DNA of 46,426 bases from Azoarcus taiwanensis (GTDB lineage: Bacteria > Pseudomonadota > Gammaproteobacteria > Burkholderiales > Rhodocyclaceae). The translations under genes and the position numbers were made by a program. Below the pieces are notes generated by a model that saw nothing but the letters and a program-made list of their open reading frames with translations, made no database searches and was not told where the DNA came from. Shown piece after piece: positions 16,118-24,816 of this stretch (its first letter is position 1; each line of letters begins with the position of its first letter). The stretch is from contig NZ_WTVM01000013.1 of the NCBI RefSeq assembly GCF_012910885.1, positions 1 to 46,426 on the forward strand, given 5' to 3'.

Positions 16118-17227
16118 TCAGTCGGAACCGACACTTGCTACGAAGTACACGTTCATGATGTCATGCGCGAGCCGGCACTTGTCGATGGACCGGAAGCCGG
16201 CGTCGCGCAACATGCGCTCGGCAAGCTCCTCTCCCCACATCGTGCCCAGGCCCGGTCCGCCCTGGCCGAGGGAGACACTGGTGCAATGCGCCGTGGACAC
16301 CGCATACAGCAGCGGTCCGAGCGGGTGCGAAAGATTGCGGTGCAGTTCGCTCGATCCGGCGATGTCCTGCATCAGGAACAAGCCGTCTCGCGCGAGTGCG
16401 CAGCGGATCGAGCGCAGCAGCCCGGCGGGGTCGCGCTGGTCGTGAACCGCGTCGAACGCGGTGACCAGGTCATAGGGCTCCGCCAGCGTTTGCTCAGCAA
16501 GGTCACGCCGCTCGAAAATAAGGTTCTTTAGTCCGAGCGCCTGCGCCTCGGCCCGGGCACGCTCCAACGGTTCGGCACACAGGTCGAACCCCCAGAAGCG
16601 ACTGTTCGGGTATTCGGCGGCAAGGGTCAGCATCGCACGACCCGAACCGCAGCCCACGTCGGCCACCCGAATTCCGTTCTCGAGCCGCTGGTGCAGGCCC
16701 GGGACCATCGGCACGATCACATCGAACAGAGCGGATACCACGGTTTGGGCGCTGTCTTCGGCCATTACTTCGTGGAACCGTTCGTAGCGCTCGTATGACA
16801 ATCCCCCGCCGTTGCGAAAGCAGCCAACCAGGTCAGACTCCACCGTCGCGATGACGGGAATATACTGTGCGGTGGCGGCAAGATTGTTCGGCACCGAGTC
16901 CCGGGTCAGGAAACGCGCGTGCTCGGCTGGCAACCGATAGGTCTGGCTGGCGGGGTCGTAGTCGACAACGCCAGCGGTGACCATGACCGCGAGCCATTCC
17001 CGCACGTAGCGTTCGTCCAGACCGGCATCGCGCGCCAACGCATGGCTGGCTAACCAGCCAGCGCCCGCGATCGCATCGAACAGTCCGACACGGTGGCCGA
17101 GAGATGTCATCAGCACCAGAGCAGATTCGTTGAACGCGGACAGCATGCGTTCGGCGAAACGCTCGGAACGGGAAACGTCGAGGTCCTCGAGATGGGTCTC
17201 GACCATGGATTCTGTGGCAGTCGTCAT
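16118..17227 (-). CDS. Class I SAM-dependent methyltransferase with N-terminal winged helix
   Basis: A 369-residue cytoplasmic methyltransferase. Residues about 25-115 look like the dimerising winged-helix domain of O-methyltransferase-like proteins (GLFDAIAGAGWLASHALARDAGL and AGVVDYDPASQTYRL). The SAM-binding motif I is VADVGCGSGRAM (188-199), followed by FWGFDLC and a DLVTAFDAVHD motif IV. It resembles the Mycobacterium Rv2258c-type group, whose substrate is not established. AAGGAG (17237-17242) sets the ATG at 17227. It is divergent from the GlxA-type regulator across a 101-base gap, so that regulator may control it; this is inference. Confidence 0.85.
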   Translation of the reverse strand: MTTATESMVETHLEDLDVSRSERFAERMLSAFNESALVLMTSLGHRVGLFDAIAGAGWLASHALARDAGLDERYVREWLAVMVTAGVVDYDPASQTYRLPAEHARFLTRDSVPNNLAATAQYIPVIATVESDLVGCFRNGGGLSYERYERFHEVMAEDSAQTVVSALFDVIVPMVPGLHQRLENGIRVADVGCGSGRAMLTLAAEYPNSRFWGFDLCAEPLERARAEAQALGLKNLIFERRDLAEQTLAEPYDLVTAFDAVHDQRDPAGLLRSIRCALARDGLFLMQDIAGSSELHRNLSHPLGPLLYAVSTAHCTSVSLGQGGPGLGTMWGEELAERMLRDAGFRSIDKCRLAHDIMNVYFVASVGSD

Positions 17228-17328
17228 AATTCATTGCTCCTTGGGGTTGTGGGTCGTGCGGCACCACTTTATGCGGGTCACGCCTCGGCCCATGAAGGCA
17301 CTCGTGCAACAAACAGGACGAATCGGCC

Positions 17329-18375
17329 ATGAACGCTCCTGACAGAACCCTGACGGTCGCACTTCTCGCCGTTCCCGATGCCGCCGCCTCTACGCTCCTG
17401 AGCCTGTACGACGTATTCTCATCGGTCGGTCGCGACTGGGAGGTCCTGATCGAGGGGCGCCCTCCCCGACCGCGGATGCGACCCATCATCGTCGCCGAAT
17501 CATCAGGCCGCTTGAGCGTCGCGAATGGCATTTATCTCGACGCGGAATGCGGATTCGACCAATGCACTCGCCCAGACATAGTGTGCGTACCCGATCTGCT
17601 GATCTCGCCGGCGACGTTCGCGCGGGGTCAGCATCCGGCCGCAATACAATGGCTGACGGCATGTCACGCAAGCGGCAGCCTGATCACGTCCGCATGCTCG
17701 GGGGCATTGTTGCTCGCCGAAGCCGGCCTGCTCGATGGTCAGGAAGCGACCATCCATTGGGCTTATGGAGACACCATGCGACTGCATTTTCCGGAGGTGC
17801 GGCTGCGCGCGAACCAGACACTGGTCTCCTCCGGCATTGGCCAGCGCGTCGTAACCGCGGGTGGCGGCGCCTCCTGGCAGGACCTGGCATTGTTCCTGAT
17901 CGCCCGTGAAGCCGGTCTGGACCAAGCGATGCACATCGCCAAACTGTATCTTTTCGAATGGCACGACCGCGGGCAGACTCCATACGCTGCCTTGGTGCGC
18001 TCGGCGCGATCCGAGGACGGCCTGGTTTCCGAAGCGCAGTCATGGCTCGCCAACAACTTCGACCGCCCTCACCCGGTCTCGTCTGTAATCGCACGCAGCG
18101 GCCTGCCCGAACGCACTTTCAAGCGGCGTTTCGTGCAAGCAGCCGGCATGTCAGCTATGGAGTACGTACACACGCTTCGTCTGGAAGCGGCCAAGCAGCG
18201 ACTCGAAACATCTCAGGAAATCGTGGAATCGATCGCCGAATCGGTAGGCTACGAGGATGCGAGCTTCTTCCGCCGCCTGTTCCGCCGAAAGGTGGGCATG
18301 ACACCAGCAGAGTACCGCCGCCGTTTCAGCGGCCTGCGCTCGGCCGTAACAGATTCCAGCCACAGTGGATCTTGA
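17329..18375 (+). CDS. GlxA-family AraC-type transcriptional regulator
   Basis: A 348-residue regulator with an N-terminal DJ-1/PfpI-like domain (about 8-200), including the nucleophile-elbow cysteine in SACSGALLLAEAG, and a C-terminal AraC double helix-turn-helix (about 235-335; VSSVIARSGLPERTFKRRF and the second helix pair ending GMTPAEYRRRF). Such regulators sense small nitrogenous or catabolic ligands, but the ligand here is unknown. It is divergent from the methyltransferase gene and convergent with arsP, so the likely target is the shared 17228-17328 region. Confidence 0.92.
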   Translation: MNAPDRTLTVALLAVPDAAASTLLSLYDVFSSVGRDWEVLIEGRPPRPRMRPIIVAESSGRLSVANGIYLDAECGFDQCTRPDIVCVPDLLISPATFARGQHPAAIQWLTACHASGSLITSACSGALLLAEAGLLDGQEATIHWAYGDTMRLHFPEVRLRANQTLVSSGIGQRVVTAGGGASWQDLALFLIAREAGLDQAMHIAKLYLFEWHDRGQTPYAALVRSARSEDGLVSEAQSWLANNFDRPHPVSSVIARSGLPERTFKRRFVQAAGMSAMEYVHTLRLEAAKQRLETSQEIVESIAESVGYEDASFFRRLFRRKVGMTPAEYRRRFSGLRSAVTDSSHSGS

Positions 18376-18422
18376 GTTCCGCACCGCGGCCCTGATGGAC
18401 GCGTACGCAGCCACACCGCCTC

Positions 18423-18441
18423 TTATGCCAACATGGCATAA
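18423..18441. repeat. Inverted repeat at the arsP stop codon
   Basis: TTATGCC (18423-18429) and GGCATAA (18435-18441) form a perfect 7-bp stem with loop AACAT; the first bases are the arsP stop. It may protect or end transcripts of the two convergent genes, though there is no T-run on either side. Confidence 0.6.
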
Positions 18442-19457
18442 GCAAGGCCCGCGCCAATCGACCCAACGAGAGCGAATCCGAGATAGGTAATGAAGACTGG
18501 CAACCTTGCCAGCGCGAAGACCGCCATGGCAGCGGGAACGCTGGACACGCCTCCTGCGATCAGGAAGGCCATGCCGGCACCGGCCGCCATGCCTTGATCG
18601 ATCAACGCTCCCACCAGTGGCAGCGCCGCGTATCCATTCATATACGTCGGTACGCCGACCACTGCGGCCACCACGATGGAGCGCCAACCGTCCTGACCCA
18701 CGAGTTGCACCACCCAGTCGGCGGGGAGGAATCGCAACATGAGACTCTCCAGCACAAACGCCAGGGCCAACCATTTCCCGAGGAAAATGAAGTTCTTCAT
18801 GCCATCGTCCAGGAAGACCCGGCGACGCGAGGCTTCACCCCAGAAACGCCAGACGGTTGGCCCAGGATTACGGACACGGGCCCCTGCGCACCCACCGTTC
18901 CCAACCCCGTCGCGAAGCGGGTTGCCCAGCATGCCGGCACGTTGAAGCAACCAGACACCGTATCCACCGAGCAACCCTACCCCGACAGCGGCCAGCGACT
19001 TGCCAATCGCGAAGTCGAGGCCCAAGACGCCAACTGTCAGCACGAACATCGGCGGATCCATCAGAGGTGATGCCAGCCAGAACGCCATGACCGGAGCGAG
19101 CGGTACACCCATGGCGAGCAAGGCTGCAATCAGCGGGATCACACCGCATGAACAGAATGGCGAAACCGCGCCCATCAGCGCAGCCAGCCCAACCATAAGC
19201 ATACCGCTGCCTTGGAACGCATCCGCAATCAGGTTATCGGCGCCGCTGGCCTTCGCATAGGCCGCAACAAACACTGACGCGGTCAGGAAAGGTGAGATGG
19301 AGATCAACGCATTGAACACGAACGCAATCGTCTCGGGCAACTGATCCGGTACACGGATCGCCAGGACCGCGAGCACGATCAAAATGGCGACCACTACCCC
19401 GTCCGTGCGACGCAGACGTCGAACGCCATTACCGAGCATCAGTTGAAGGACGGCCAT
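18423..19457 (-). CDS. arsP: Permease of the ArsP/DUF318 family
   Basis: A 344-residue inner-membrane permease with about eight hydrophobic segments in two halves joined by a polar loop (about residues 185-215). The motif PFCSCGVIPL (100-109) and the second-half repeat VGVPTYMNGYAALPLVGAL are signatures of Pfam ArsP_1. Characterised members export trivalent organoarsenicals such as methylarsenite. The gene follows an ArsR-type repressor by 47 bases on the same strand, which supports a metalloid role, but related permeases are linked to other metals, so the substrate is inferred. Confidence 0.82.
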   Translation of the reverse strand: MAVLQLMLGNGVRRLRRTDGVVVAILIVLAVLAIRVPDQLPETIAFVFNALISISPFLTASVFVAAYAKASGADNLIADAFQGSGMLMVGLAALMGAVSPFCSCGVIPLIAALLAMGVPLAPVMAFWLASPLMDPPMFVLTVGVLGLDFAIGKSLAAVGVGLLGGYGVWLLQRAGMLGNPLRDGVGNGGCAGARVRNPGPTVWRFWGEASRRRVFLDDGMKNFIFLGKWLALAFVLESLMLRFLPADWVVQLVGQDGWRSIVVAAVVGVPTYMNGYAALPLVGALIDQGMAAGAGMAFLIAGGVSSVPAAMAVFALARLPVFITYLGFALVGSIGAGLAYAMLA

Positions 19458-19504
19458 TTATCGATACCTCTAGGTTTCTAGTTCTTTTAAATCAAAAAAA
19501 AGCG

Positions 19505-19822
19505 CTACTGCGCGGCACTGGCACCGCTGCAACACTGCTCTGTCAGGTATGCGAGCAGGTTATCCATGCGGGCATATCCCGCAGTGCACACGACCTCACG
19601 CCCCAGACGGTTCTGCTGCACCAGCCCGGCGCTAGTCAGCTTGCTCAAGTGATGCGCGAGCGTCGAAGCCGGTTGCTCAAGCAGGCGCTGCAGTTCACCC
19701 ACGTTCAGTCCATCATGACCCGCTCTGACCAGTAACCGGAAGAGGCGCAGGCGTGTAGCGTTGCTCAGCGCCGCCAGCGCAGCGACTGCTTCCTGCTCAG
19801 TCAGGCGATTGCTTGTTTCCAT
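19505..19822 (-). CDS. ArsR/SmtB-family repressor with C-terminal Cys-Cys pair
   Basis: A 105-residue winged-helix repressor with HTH VGELQRLLEQPASTLAHHLSKL (about 41-62). It lacks the CVC metal site in the recognition helix that marks classical R773-type ArsR. Its cysteines are Cys79 and a vicinal pair Cys97-Cys98 in EQCCSG near the C-terminus. Vicinal C-terminal cysteines occur in the Acidithiobacillus ArsR and in a methylarsenite-selective ArsR from Shewanella (recalled literature). It is first in an operon with the ArsP-type permease and probably represses its own promoter. Confidence 0.9.
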   Translation of the reverse strand: METSNRLTEQEAVAALAALSNATRLRLFRLLVRAGHDGLNVGELQRLLEQPASTLAHHLSKLTSAGLVQQNRLGREVVCTAGYARMDNLLAYLTEQCCSGASAAQ

Positions 19823-19829
19823 GAATCAT

Positions 19830-19857
19830 TAAATAACTAGTTTTATAGTTGTGTCAA
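19830..19857 (-). promoter_or_regulatory. arsR-arsP promoter with possible operator
   Basis: On the minus strand, a perfect -35 TTGACA (19852-19857), a 16-base spacer and a -10 TATTTA (19830-19835). Within the spacer lies an inverted repeat AACTA-N6-TAGTT, in the AT-rich style of ArsR operators. Binding there would block RNA polymerase. Confidence 0.65.
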
Positions 19858-20215
19858 GAACTGTCTTGCGGATTGTCGACTAGTCCTGCTTGCCCTTGGG
19901 GCAATTACTCCCCAGCACTCACTTGCGTCGCCCTCAGCCGGTGCTTTCTGCTTGCCACTCCTCGCAGAGCGATCTCGGCGACAATCCTGCTGCCGTAAAA
20001 AGCTCGCCCGCGCATTTCTGGGGCAGCTCACTGTCCGGAGAAGACAGGCAGCGCAGGTTCGGGCTTTCATGCCCCTGGCCAGCAACGGGGCCGTCAAGGT
20101 CGACCCGGAAGGAGTCGACGTTAGTGGAGGTTGAGTCTCGTCCTTTCATCGTGAGCGAGTTGCGGCCGCAGCCGTGCGATACTCGGCATACGGAAAAGTC
20201 AAAGGAAACGATTAC
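19858..20215. other. Intergenic region before the DUF3334 gene
   Basis: About 360 bases between the arsR promoter and the DUF3334 start. Apart from a Shine-Dalgarno AAAGGA (20201-20206) I see no clear promoter, RNA or coding sequence. Confidence 0.5.
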
Positions 20216-20893
20216 ATGAACAGCCAAGAAGACAAAGTCGTATACGGCACCGAGGACATCCTGCGCAGCCTGTGCAACTCGGTGACCCGCGTGCTCTCGG
20301 TCGCCACCCAAGGCCAAGTGCGTTACTCGGGCATGGTCCAGCGCATCAGCAAGACCTGCCTCAAGCCTGATATCGGTTGCTTCGTGCTCTTCGACGGCGG
20401 CTTTTCGGGACTCGTGGTGATGAATTTCTCCGGTGGCGCGGCAATGGAGTTGTACCGCAACTATCTGCTCAGCATGGGGATGTCGGCCGACGAACTCGCA
20501 ACCACCTACACTTCGGATGAAGTCGCGAACGTCATGGGCGAGCTGGTCAACCAGATGCTCGGGGACTTCACCGGCATGGTTGCACGGGAACTGCAAACTG
20601 ACATCACCCAGAATCAGCCGAAGATGCTTGCGCTGAACAAACAGGTCACCCTCAGCGTCGATACCCAGCTGGACCGACCCGAGGCGCGGCGGGTCACCTT
20701 CTACACCCCGGGCAACAACATCTTCTATCTCGAGCTTGCGATCGACCATACCGAGTTCATCAAGCTCAACGACTTCGAAGTCGCCGAGGCGCCCGACCCC
20801 GACAGCCTGCTGGAACAGGCCAGTGCCCCTCAAGCGACCGCGGCGGCTCCCGACGATGACCATGACGCACTACTGAAGTCGCTGGGGATGTAA
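20216..20893 (+). CDS. DUF3334 (CheX-like) protein
   Basis: A 225-residue cytoplasmic protein. The stretch SDEVANVMGELVNQMLGDFTGMVARELQ is the long helix typical of CheX/CheC-type phosphatase-like domains, and the segments ISKTCLKPDIGCFVLFDGGFSGL and RPEARRVTFYTPGNNIFYLEL match DUF3334 proteins as I remember them. The role is not established; control of chemotaxis or of a response regulator is plausible. The ATG at 20216 has a good Shine-Dalgarno nine bases upstream; an in-frame ATG at 20174 is less likely. The C-terminal 30 residues are acidic and low in complexity. No chemotaxis genes are adjacent. Confidence 0.82.
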   Translation: MNSQEDKVVYGTEDILRSLCNSVTRVLSVATQGQVRYSGMVQRISKTCLKPDIGCFVLFDGGFSGLVVMNFSGGAAMELYRNYLLSMGMSADELATTYTSDEVANVMGELVNQMLGDFTGMVARELQTDITQNQPKMLALNKQVTLSVDTQLDRPEARRVTFYTPGNNIFYLELAIDHTEFIKLNDFEVAEAPDPDSLLEQASAPQATAAAPDDDHDALLKSLGM

Positions 20894-20967
20894 CGGCAGT
20901 CTTCGCCATCATTCGAACGGTTGTTGATGGCACGCCGCACAAACCAAGAATGCGCCTCGCATCTGAT

Positions 20968-20996
20968 TTAAGTCATTGTTTGTAATGTTCTATAAG
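20968..20996 (+). promoter_or_regulatory. Possible promoter of a small RNA
   Basis: A -10 match TATAAG (20991-20996) with a weak -35 TTAAGT (20968-20973) at 17-base spacing, in an AT-rich patch unusual for this window. The start would be near 21003. Confidence 0.4.
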
Positions 20997-21002
20997 TGCA
21001 GC

Positions 21003-21138
21003 TTTTAACTCAAAAGAAACATTCAATGACTCATTCTGTTGCATCGCACAAACCTTTTCCGTACTATTTGAACCGTCTCCTCCACCCTCCTCCTTTGGTG
21101 TGGATTCCGCCCGAGCCGAGTGCTCGGGCTTTTTTTTT
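21003..21138 (+). ncRNA. Candidate small RNA with anti-Shine-Dalgarno stretch
   Basis: From the predicted start near 21003 to the terminator ending at 21138 there is a non-coding segment of about 136 bases. It has a pyrimidine-rich stretch, CTCCTCCACCCTCCTCCTTT (21076-21095), complementary to Shine-Dalgarno sequences and just before the terminator stem. Such exposed CU-rich motifs are common in Hfq-type and RNA-silencing small RNAs. The same terminator could instead belong to the DUF3334 transcript, 216 bases upstream. This is a prediction with no family match. Confidence 0.4.
21109..21138 (+). terminator. Strong intrinsic terminator
   Basis: Stem GCCCGAG/CTCGGGC (21109-21115 with 21123-21129) with loop CCGAGTG, followed by nine Ts (21130-21138). 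It is oriented for plus-strand transcripts. Confidence 0.9.
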
Positions 21139-21157
21139 GATCCTTGCCCAGCGGCAC

Positions 21158-23569
21158 TTAGTCGACGCGCCCCCTGCGGGTACGACGATGATTGCCGCCG
21201 CTCGCATAGGCGCTCTGTACCGCCGCCATATGATCCACCGCCCTGGCCACTCGGGCGTTGATGGTGCCGGGAGGCATCCAGCCCTTGGCATCCGGCACGC
21301 CAGCCGGGATACCGGTGAGAATTTCCAGAGCGTCGTCCACCGTGCGTGCGGTATGGATATGGAAAAGGCCGCGACGCGTAGCCTCGACGACATCTTCTCG
21401 CAGCATCAGGTGGCGTACGCTGGCTACGGGAATGACCACCCCGTGCTCACCGGTCAGGCCACGCATGGAGCAGAGATCGAAGAAACCCTCGATCTTCTCG
21501 TTGACCCCACCGACGACCTGGGCCTCACCAAACTGGTTCACCGATCCGGTAATCGCAAGCGACTGGCGAATCGGCAAATCGGCTAGCGCCGACAGCAGGG
21601 CGCACAGCTCGGCGAGCGAGGCCGAATCGCCTTCGACCGGGGCATAGGACTGCTCGAACACCAGACTCGCGGACAGCGAGAGCGGTTGGTGTCGAGCGTA
21701 GCGGGCTGCAAGAAACGCAGTCAGGATCAGCACGCCCTTGGAGTGGATTGCACCACCCAGTTCGGTTTCCCGCTCGATGTCGACCACATCGCCGTCGCCA
21801 AGCCGCGCGGTTGCAGTGATTCTGACCGGATGACCGAACTGTTCACCTGCAAGCTCGACGACCACAAGCCCGTTGACCTGGCCGGAACGCACGCCATCGG
21901 TCGTAATCAGCGTCGTGCCCTCGACGATGGATTCAATCACGCGCTCGGCGTAGCGCCCGAACCGACGTGCCCGCGCGGCAGTCGCCCAGTCGACATGCTC
22001 CCGACCAACAAGGCCCAGTTTCGCGGAGCGCGCATGGAAATCAGCTTCGCGCATCAGGTCCGCCAGCTTGCGGGTGTGCAATGAGAGCTTGCCGGAGTGT
22101 TCCGCCAGACGGGCACCCTGCTCCACCAGGCGTGCGACCGCCGCCCGGTCGAAGGGAAGGAGGTCCGCGTTGCGCCCGAGCATCGCGAGCAGATGTGTGT
22201 AGTAGCGGACGTTCTCGGGCGTACGCGGCATCTCGTCGTCGAAATCCGCTGCAACCTTGAACAACTCGGCAAAGTCGGGATCGTGCTCGTTCAGCAGGTA
22301 AAACACGCTGCGGTCGCCGATCAGCACGACTTTCACGTCGCAGCTCACCGGCTCCGGCTCCAGCGTCGCCGTCGGATTCCACCCCTGTGCCTCGGCAGGT
22401 GCTTCGATGCGTATTTCCCGACTGCGCAGGACACGCTTCAGGCCCTCCCAGGCATGCGGTTGGGCGAAGAGGCGGTCGGCATCGAGGATGAGATAGCCGC
22501 CGCAGGCCCGATGCAGGGCGCCGGCGCGAATCAGATGAAAATGCGTCACCTGGTTGCCCATCTGGACCAGATGCTCGATTCGACCCACCAGCCCGCCATA
22601 GCCGGCGTTGTCCTCGTAGATCACCGGTGCGCCACGGGTGTCCTCGTTGTCGACCAGCAACTTGACAAGGTACCGGTGGAATCGGCTGGATGCCTCCTCC
22701 TCGCGTCCTTCCTCTTCCTCGCCGCTCCAGTCGGCGCCACCGTCGAGCAAGTCCTTCTCAACCGCATCGAGGAAGGCCTGCACCGCCTCGAGATCCGCAT
22801 AGGTTTCGCGCAGACTTCGCGACAGATGCGATACCGTCGGTGCCAGCACATCCCGCTCGGCGCGACGGGTGGCCTCGTACAAGGCCTTGCGCCAACCGGG
22901 AAACTCCTCAAGCAGGTCGGCAAGCCGATCACTCCATTCCCCGACTTTCTTCTCGATCGCAGCCTTCTCGTCATCGGGCAACGCGTCGAAGGCCTCGGGC
23001 GACATCGCTTCGCCCTCGCGTGTTGGCGCGAACACGAAACCCTCGGCAGTCTTCAGCAAGGAGACGCCGTCGTCGGCACAGGCCTTGCCGAGTTCGCGCA
23101 GCGCCTCTTCCTCGCGAGCCTTGTGCGCCTCCTGCAAGGCCTCGATGCGGGTCAGGTGCGTTTCGCTGTCTAGTGCGGCGTCGATGCCCGGCCCGAGGTC
23201 GCGCACGAAGGCCTGCATGTCGGTGCGCAAACGTGCACCCACACCTGCGGGCAGGGTTAAAAGACGGGGACGCTGAGCATCGTCGAAGTTGTGCACGTAG
23301 CACAGGTCGGGCGGCGCGGCGCGTTTTGCGGCGATCTCGTTCAGCAAACGGGTGACGATGGCGTGGCGACCGGTGCCCGACTCGCCGAGCACGAAAACGT
23401 TGTAGCCCGGATGCGACATCGCCAGCCCGAATCGCAGCGCCTCGTCGGCGCGCGCTTGCTCGAGGCCGTCAGGCAGGTCGGCGAGATCCTGGGTGGTTTC
23501 GAATTCGAACGAATCGGTACTGCAACGAGTCCGCAGGGACTCGGGCGGCAGCACGTGCTGACTGGGCAT
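21158..23569 (-). CDS. Lon-like AAA protease (AAA_32/LonB-type)
   Basis: An 803-residue ATP-dependent protease homologue. The C-terminal Lon protease domain carries the serine in EGDSASLAEL (Ser649) and the lysine in NEKIEGFF (Lys692), 43 residues apart as in E. coli Lon (679/722). The N-terminal part matches the AAA_32-containing family related to E. coli YcbZ, with a helical insertion (about 130-260). The P-loop position reads GESGTGRHA (62-70) with arginine instead of lysine, so ATP use may differ from canonical Lon; GGYLILDADRLF resembles Walker B. No membrane segment is seen. It is divergent from moaA with a 173-base gap. Confidence 0.92.
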   Translation of the reverse strand: MPSQHVLPPESLRTRCSTDSFEFETTQDLADLPDGLEQARADEALRFGLAMSHPGYNVFVLGESGTGRHAIVTRLLNEIAAKRAAPPDLCYVHNFDDAQRPRLLTLPAGVGARLRTDMQAFVRDLGPGIDAALDSETHLTRIEALQEAHKAREEEALRELGKACADDGVSLLKTAEGFVFAPTREGEAMSPEAFDALPDDEKAAIEKKVGEWSDRLADLLEEFPGWRKALYEATRRAERDVLAPTVSHLSRSLRETYADLEAVQAFLDAVEKDLLDGGADWSGEEEEGREEEASSRFHRYLVKLLVDNEDTRGAPVIYEDNAGYGGLVGRIEHLVQMGNQVTHFHLIRAGALHRACGGYLILDADRLFAQPHAWEGLKRVLRSREIRIEAPAEAQGWNPTATLEPEPVSCDVKVVLIGDRSVFYLLNEHDPDFAELFKVAADFDDEMPRTPENVRYYTHLLAMLGRNADLLPFDRAAVARLVEQGARLAEHSGKLSLHTRKLADLMREADFHARSAKLGLVGREHVDWATAARARRFGRYAERVIESIVEGTTLITTDGVRSGQVNGLVVVELAGEQFGHPVRITATARLGDGDVVDIERETELGGAIHSKGVLILTAFLAARYARHQPLSLSASLVFEQSYAPVEGDSASLAELCALLSALADLPIRQSLAITGSVNQFGEAQVVGGVNEKIEGFFDLCSMRGLTGEHGVVIPVASVRHLMLREDVVEATRRGLFHIHTARTVDDALEILTGIPAGVPDAKGWMPPGTINARVARAVDHMAAVQSAYASGGNHRRTRRGRVD

Positions 23570-23742
23570 GCTGATGACTCTCCTGTCGCACGGACTCGGC
23601 AGCTTGCGCTGTCGCTGTCCGCGCGGATAATCGTATAGGCGTTATTCGCCGGTTATGGAATTATCCCCGCAAACCGGGGTCCGTGGCTGAGATGCGATGA
23701 GTCACTCGCCCCCAACGAGACGAACGGCACGAAACCGACACA

Positions 23743-24816
23743 ATGAAAATCATCCCGATCCACACCGACGCCATCACGCCGAGCATCGCCCCCGACGACA
23801 TTCCGGCCGACGGCCCGCTCTCGGACCGCCGCGGTCGCGAGGTGCGCGACCTGCGCATCTCGGTCACCGACCGCTGCAACTTCCGCTGCGTGTATTGCAT
23901 GCCCCGATCGGTGTTCGACAAGGATTACCCCTTTCTGCCGCGCAAGGAGCTGCTCAGCTTTGAAGAGATCTCCCGCGTCGCGCGCGTCTTCGCCGCGCGC
24001 GGGGTACGCAAGTTCCGGATCACCGGCGGCGAGCCCCTGCTGCGCAAACATGTCGAAAATCTCATCGAGCAGCTCGCCGCCATCGACGGCGTCGAGTTGA
24101 CGCTGACCACCAACGGCGTCTTGTTGCCGCGCATGGCGCAACGCCTCAAGAACGCCGGCCTGCACCGGGTCACGATCAGTCTGGACGCGATCGACGATCC
24201 GACCTTCCGCGCGATGAACGACGCCGACTATCCGGTCTCCGACGTGCTCAAAGGCATCGACGCGGCGGCTGCCGCGGGTCTCGGCCCGGTCAAAGTCAAC
24301 ATGGTGGTCAAGCGCGGCGTGAACGACGCGGGCATCGTCGACATGGCCCGCCACTTCAAGGGCAGCGGCCACATTGTGCGCTTCATCGAGTTCATGGACG
24401 TGGGCAGCTCGAACGGCTGGAAGATGGACGAAGTCGTGCCTTCGCGCGAGGTCGTCGAGCGGATCGACCAGGTTTTTCCGCTTGAAAACGCCGACCCGAA
24501 CTACATCGGCGAGGTTGCCGAACGCTGGCGCTACCGCGACGGCTCCGGTGAGATCGGCGTCATCTCATCGGTGACCCAGGCCTTCTGCTCCACCTGTACC
24601 CGCATCCGGCTCTCGACCGAGGGCAAGCTCTATACCTGCCTCTTCGCCCAGAACGGTCATGACATCCGCGACCTGCTGAGACGGGGCGCGAGCGACGAGG
24701 AGATCGACAGCTCGATCGCCTCTGTCTGGCTAGCCCGCGAAGATCGCTACTCCGAGATTCGCACCGAGAACACCGCCAGACAGCGCAAGATCGAGATGTC
24801 CTACATCGGTGGCTGA
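23743..24816 (+). CDS. moaA: GTP 3',8-cyclase MoaA
   Basis: Radical-SAM enzyme of the first step of molybdenum cofactor synthesis, converting GTP to the precursor of cyclic pyranopterin monophosphate. The 357-residue protein has the N-terminal cluster motif CNFRCVYC (Cys45, Cys49, Cys52), the SAM-binding ITGGEP, the C-terminal second cluster set [19 protein letters not shown], and the C-terminal Gly-Gly pair needed for catalysis. The N-terminus is extended by about 35 residues compared with E. coli. No other moa genes are in the window. Its 3' end overlaps the convergent rmuC gene by 16 bases. Confidence 0.97.
   Translation: MKIIPIHTDAITPSIAPDDIPADGPLSDRRGREVRDLRISVTDRCNFRCVYCMPRSVFDKDYPFLPRKELLSFEEISRVARVFAARGVRKFRITGGEPLLRKHVENLIEQLAAIDGVELTLTTNGVLLPRMAQRLKNAGLHRVTISLDAIDDPTFRAMNDADYPVSDVLKGIDAAAAAGLGPVKVNMVVKRGVNDAGIVDMARHFKGSGHIVRFIEFMDVGSSNGWKMDEVVPSREVVERIDQVFPLENADPNYIGEVAERWRYRDGSGEIGVISSVTQAFCSTCTRIRLSTEGKLYTCLFAQNGHDIRDLLRRGASDEEIDSSIASVWLAREDRYSEIRTENTARQRKIEMSYIGG

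Noticed and set aside
20925-20945. Sigma-54-like TGGCACG element after DUF3334
   Set aside because: The -12 TTGC element is absent at the required spacing.
23680-23742. GGCTGAGATG before moaA, resembling the 5' half of a TPP riboswitch
   Set aside because: The second conserved half and the pairing stems are missing, and moaA is not a thiamin gene. Likely chance.
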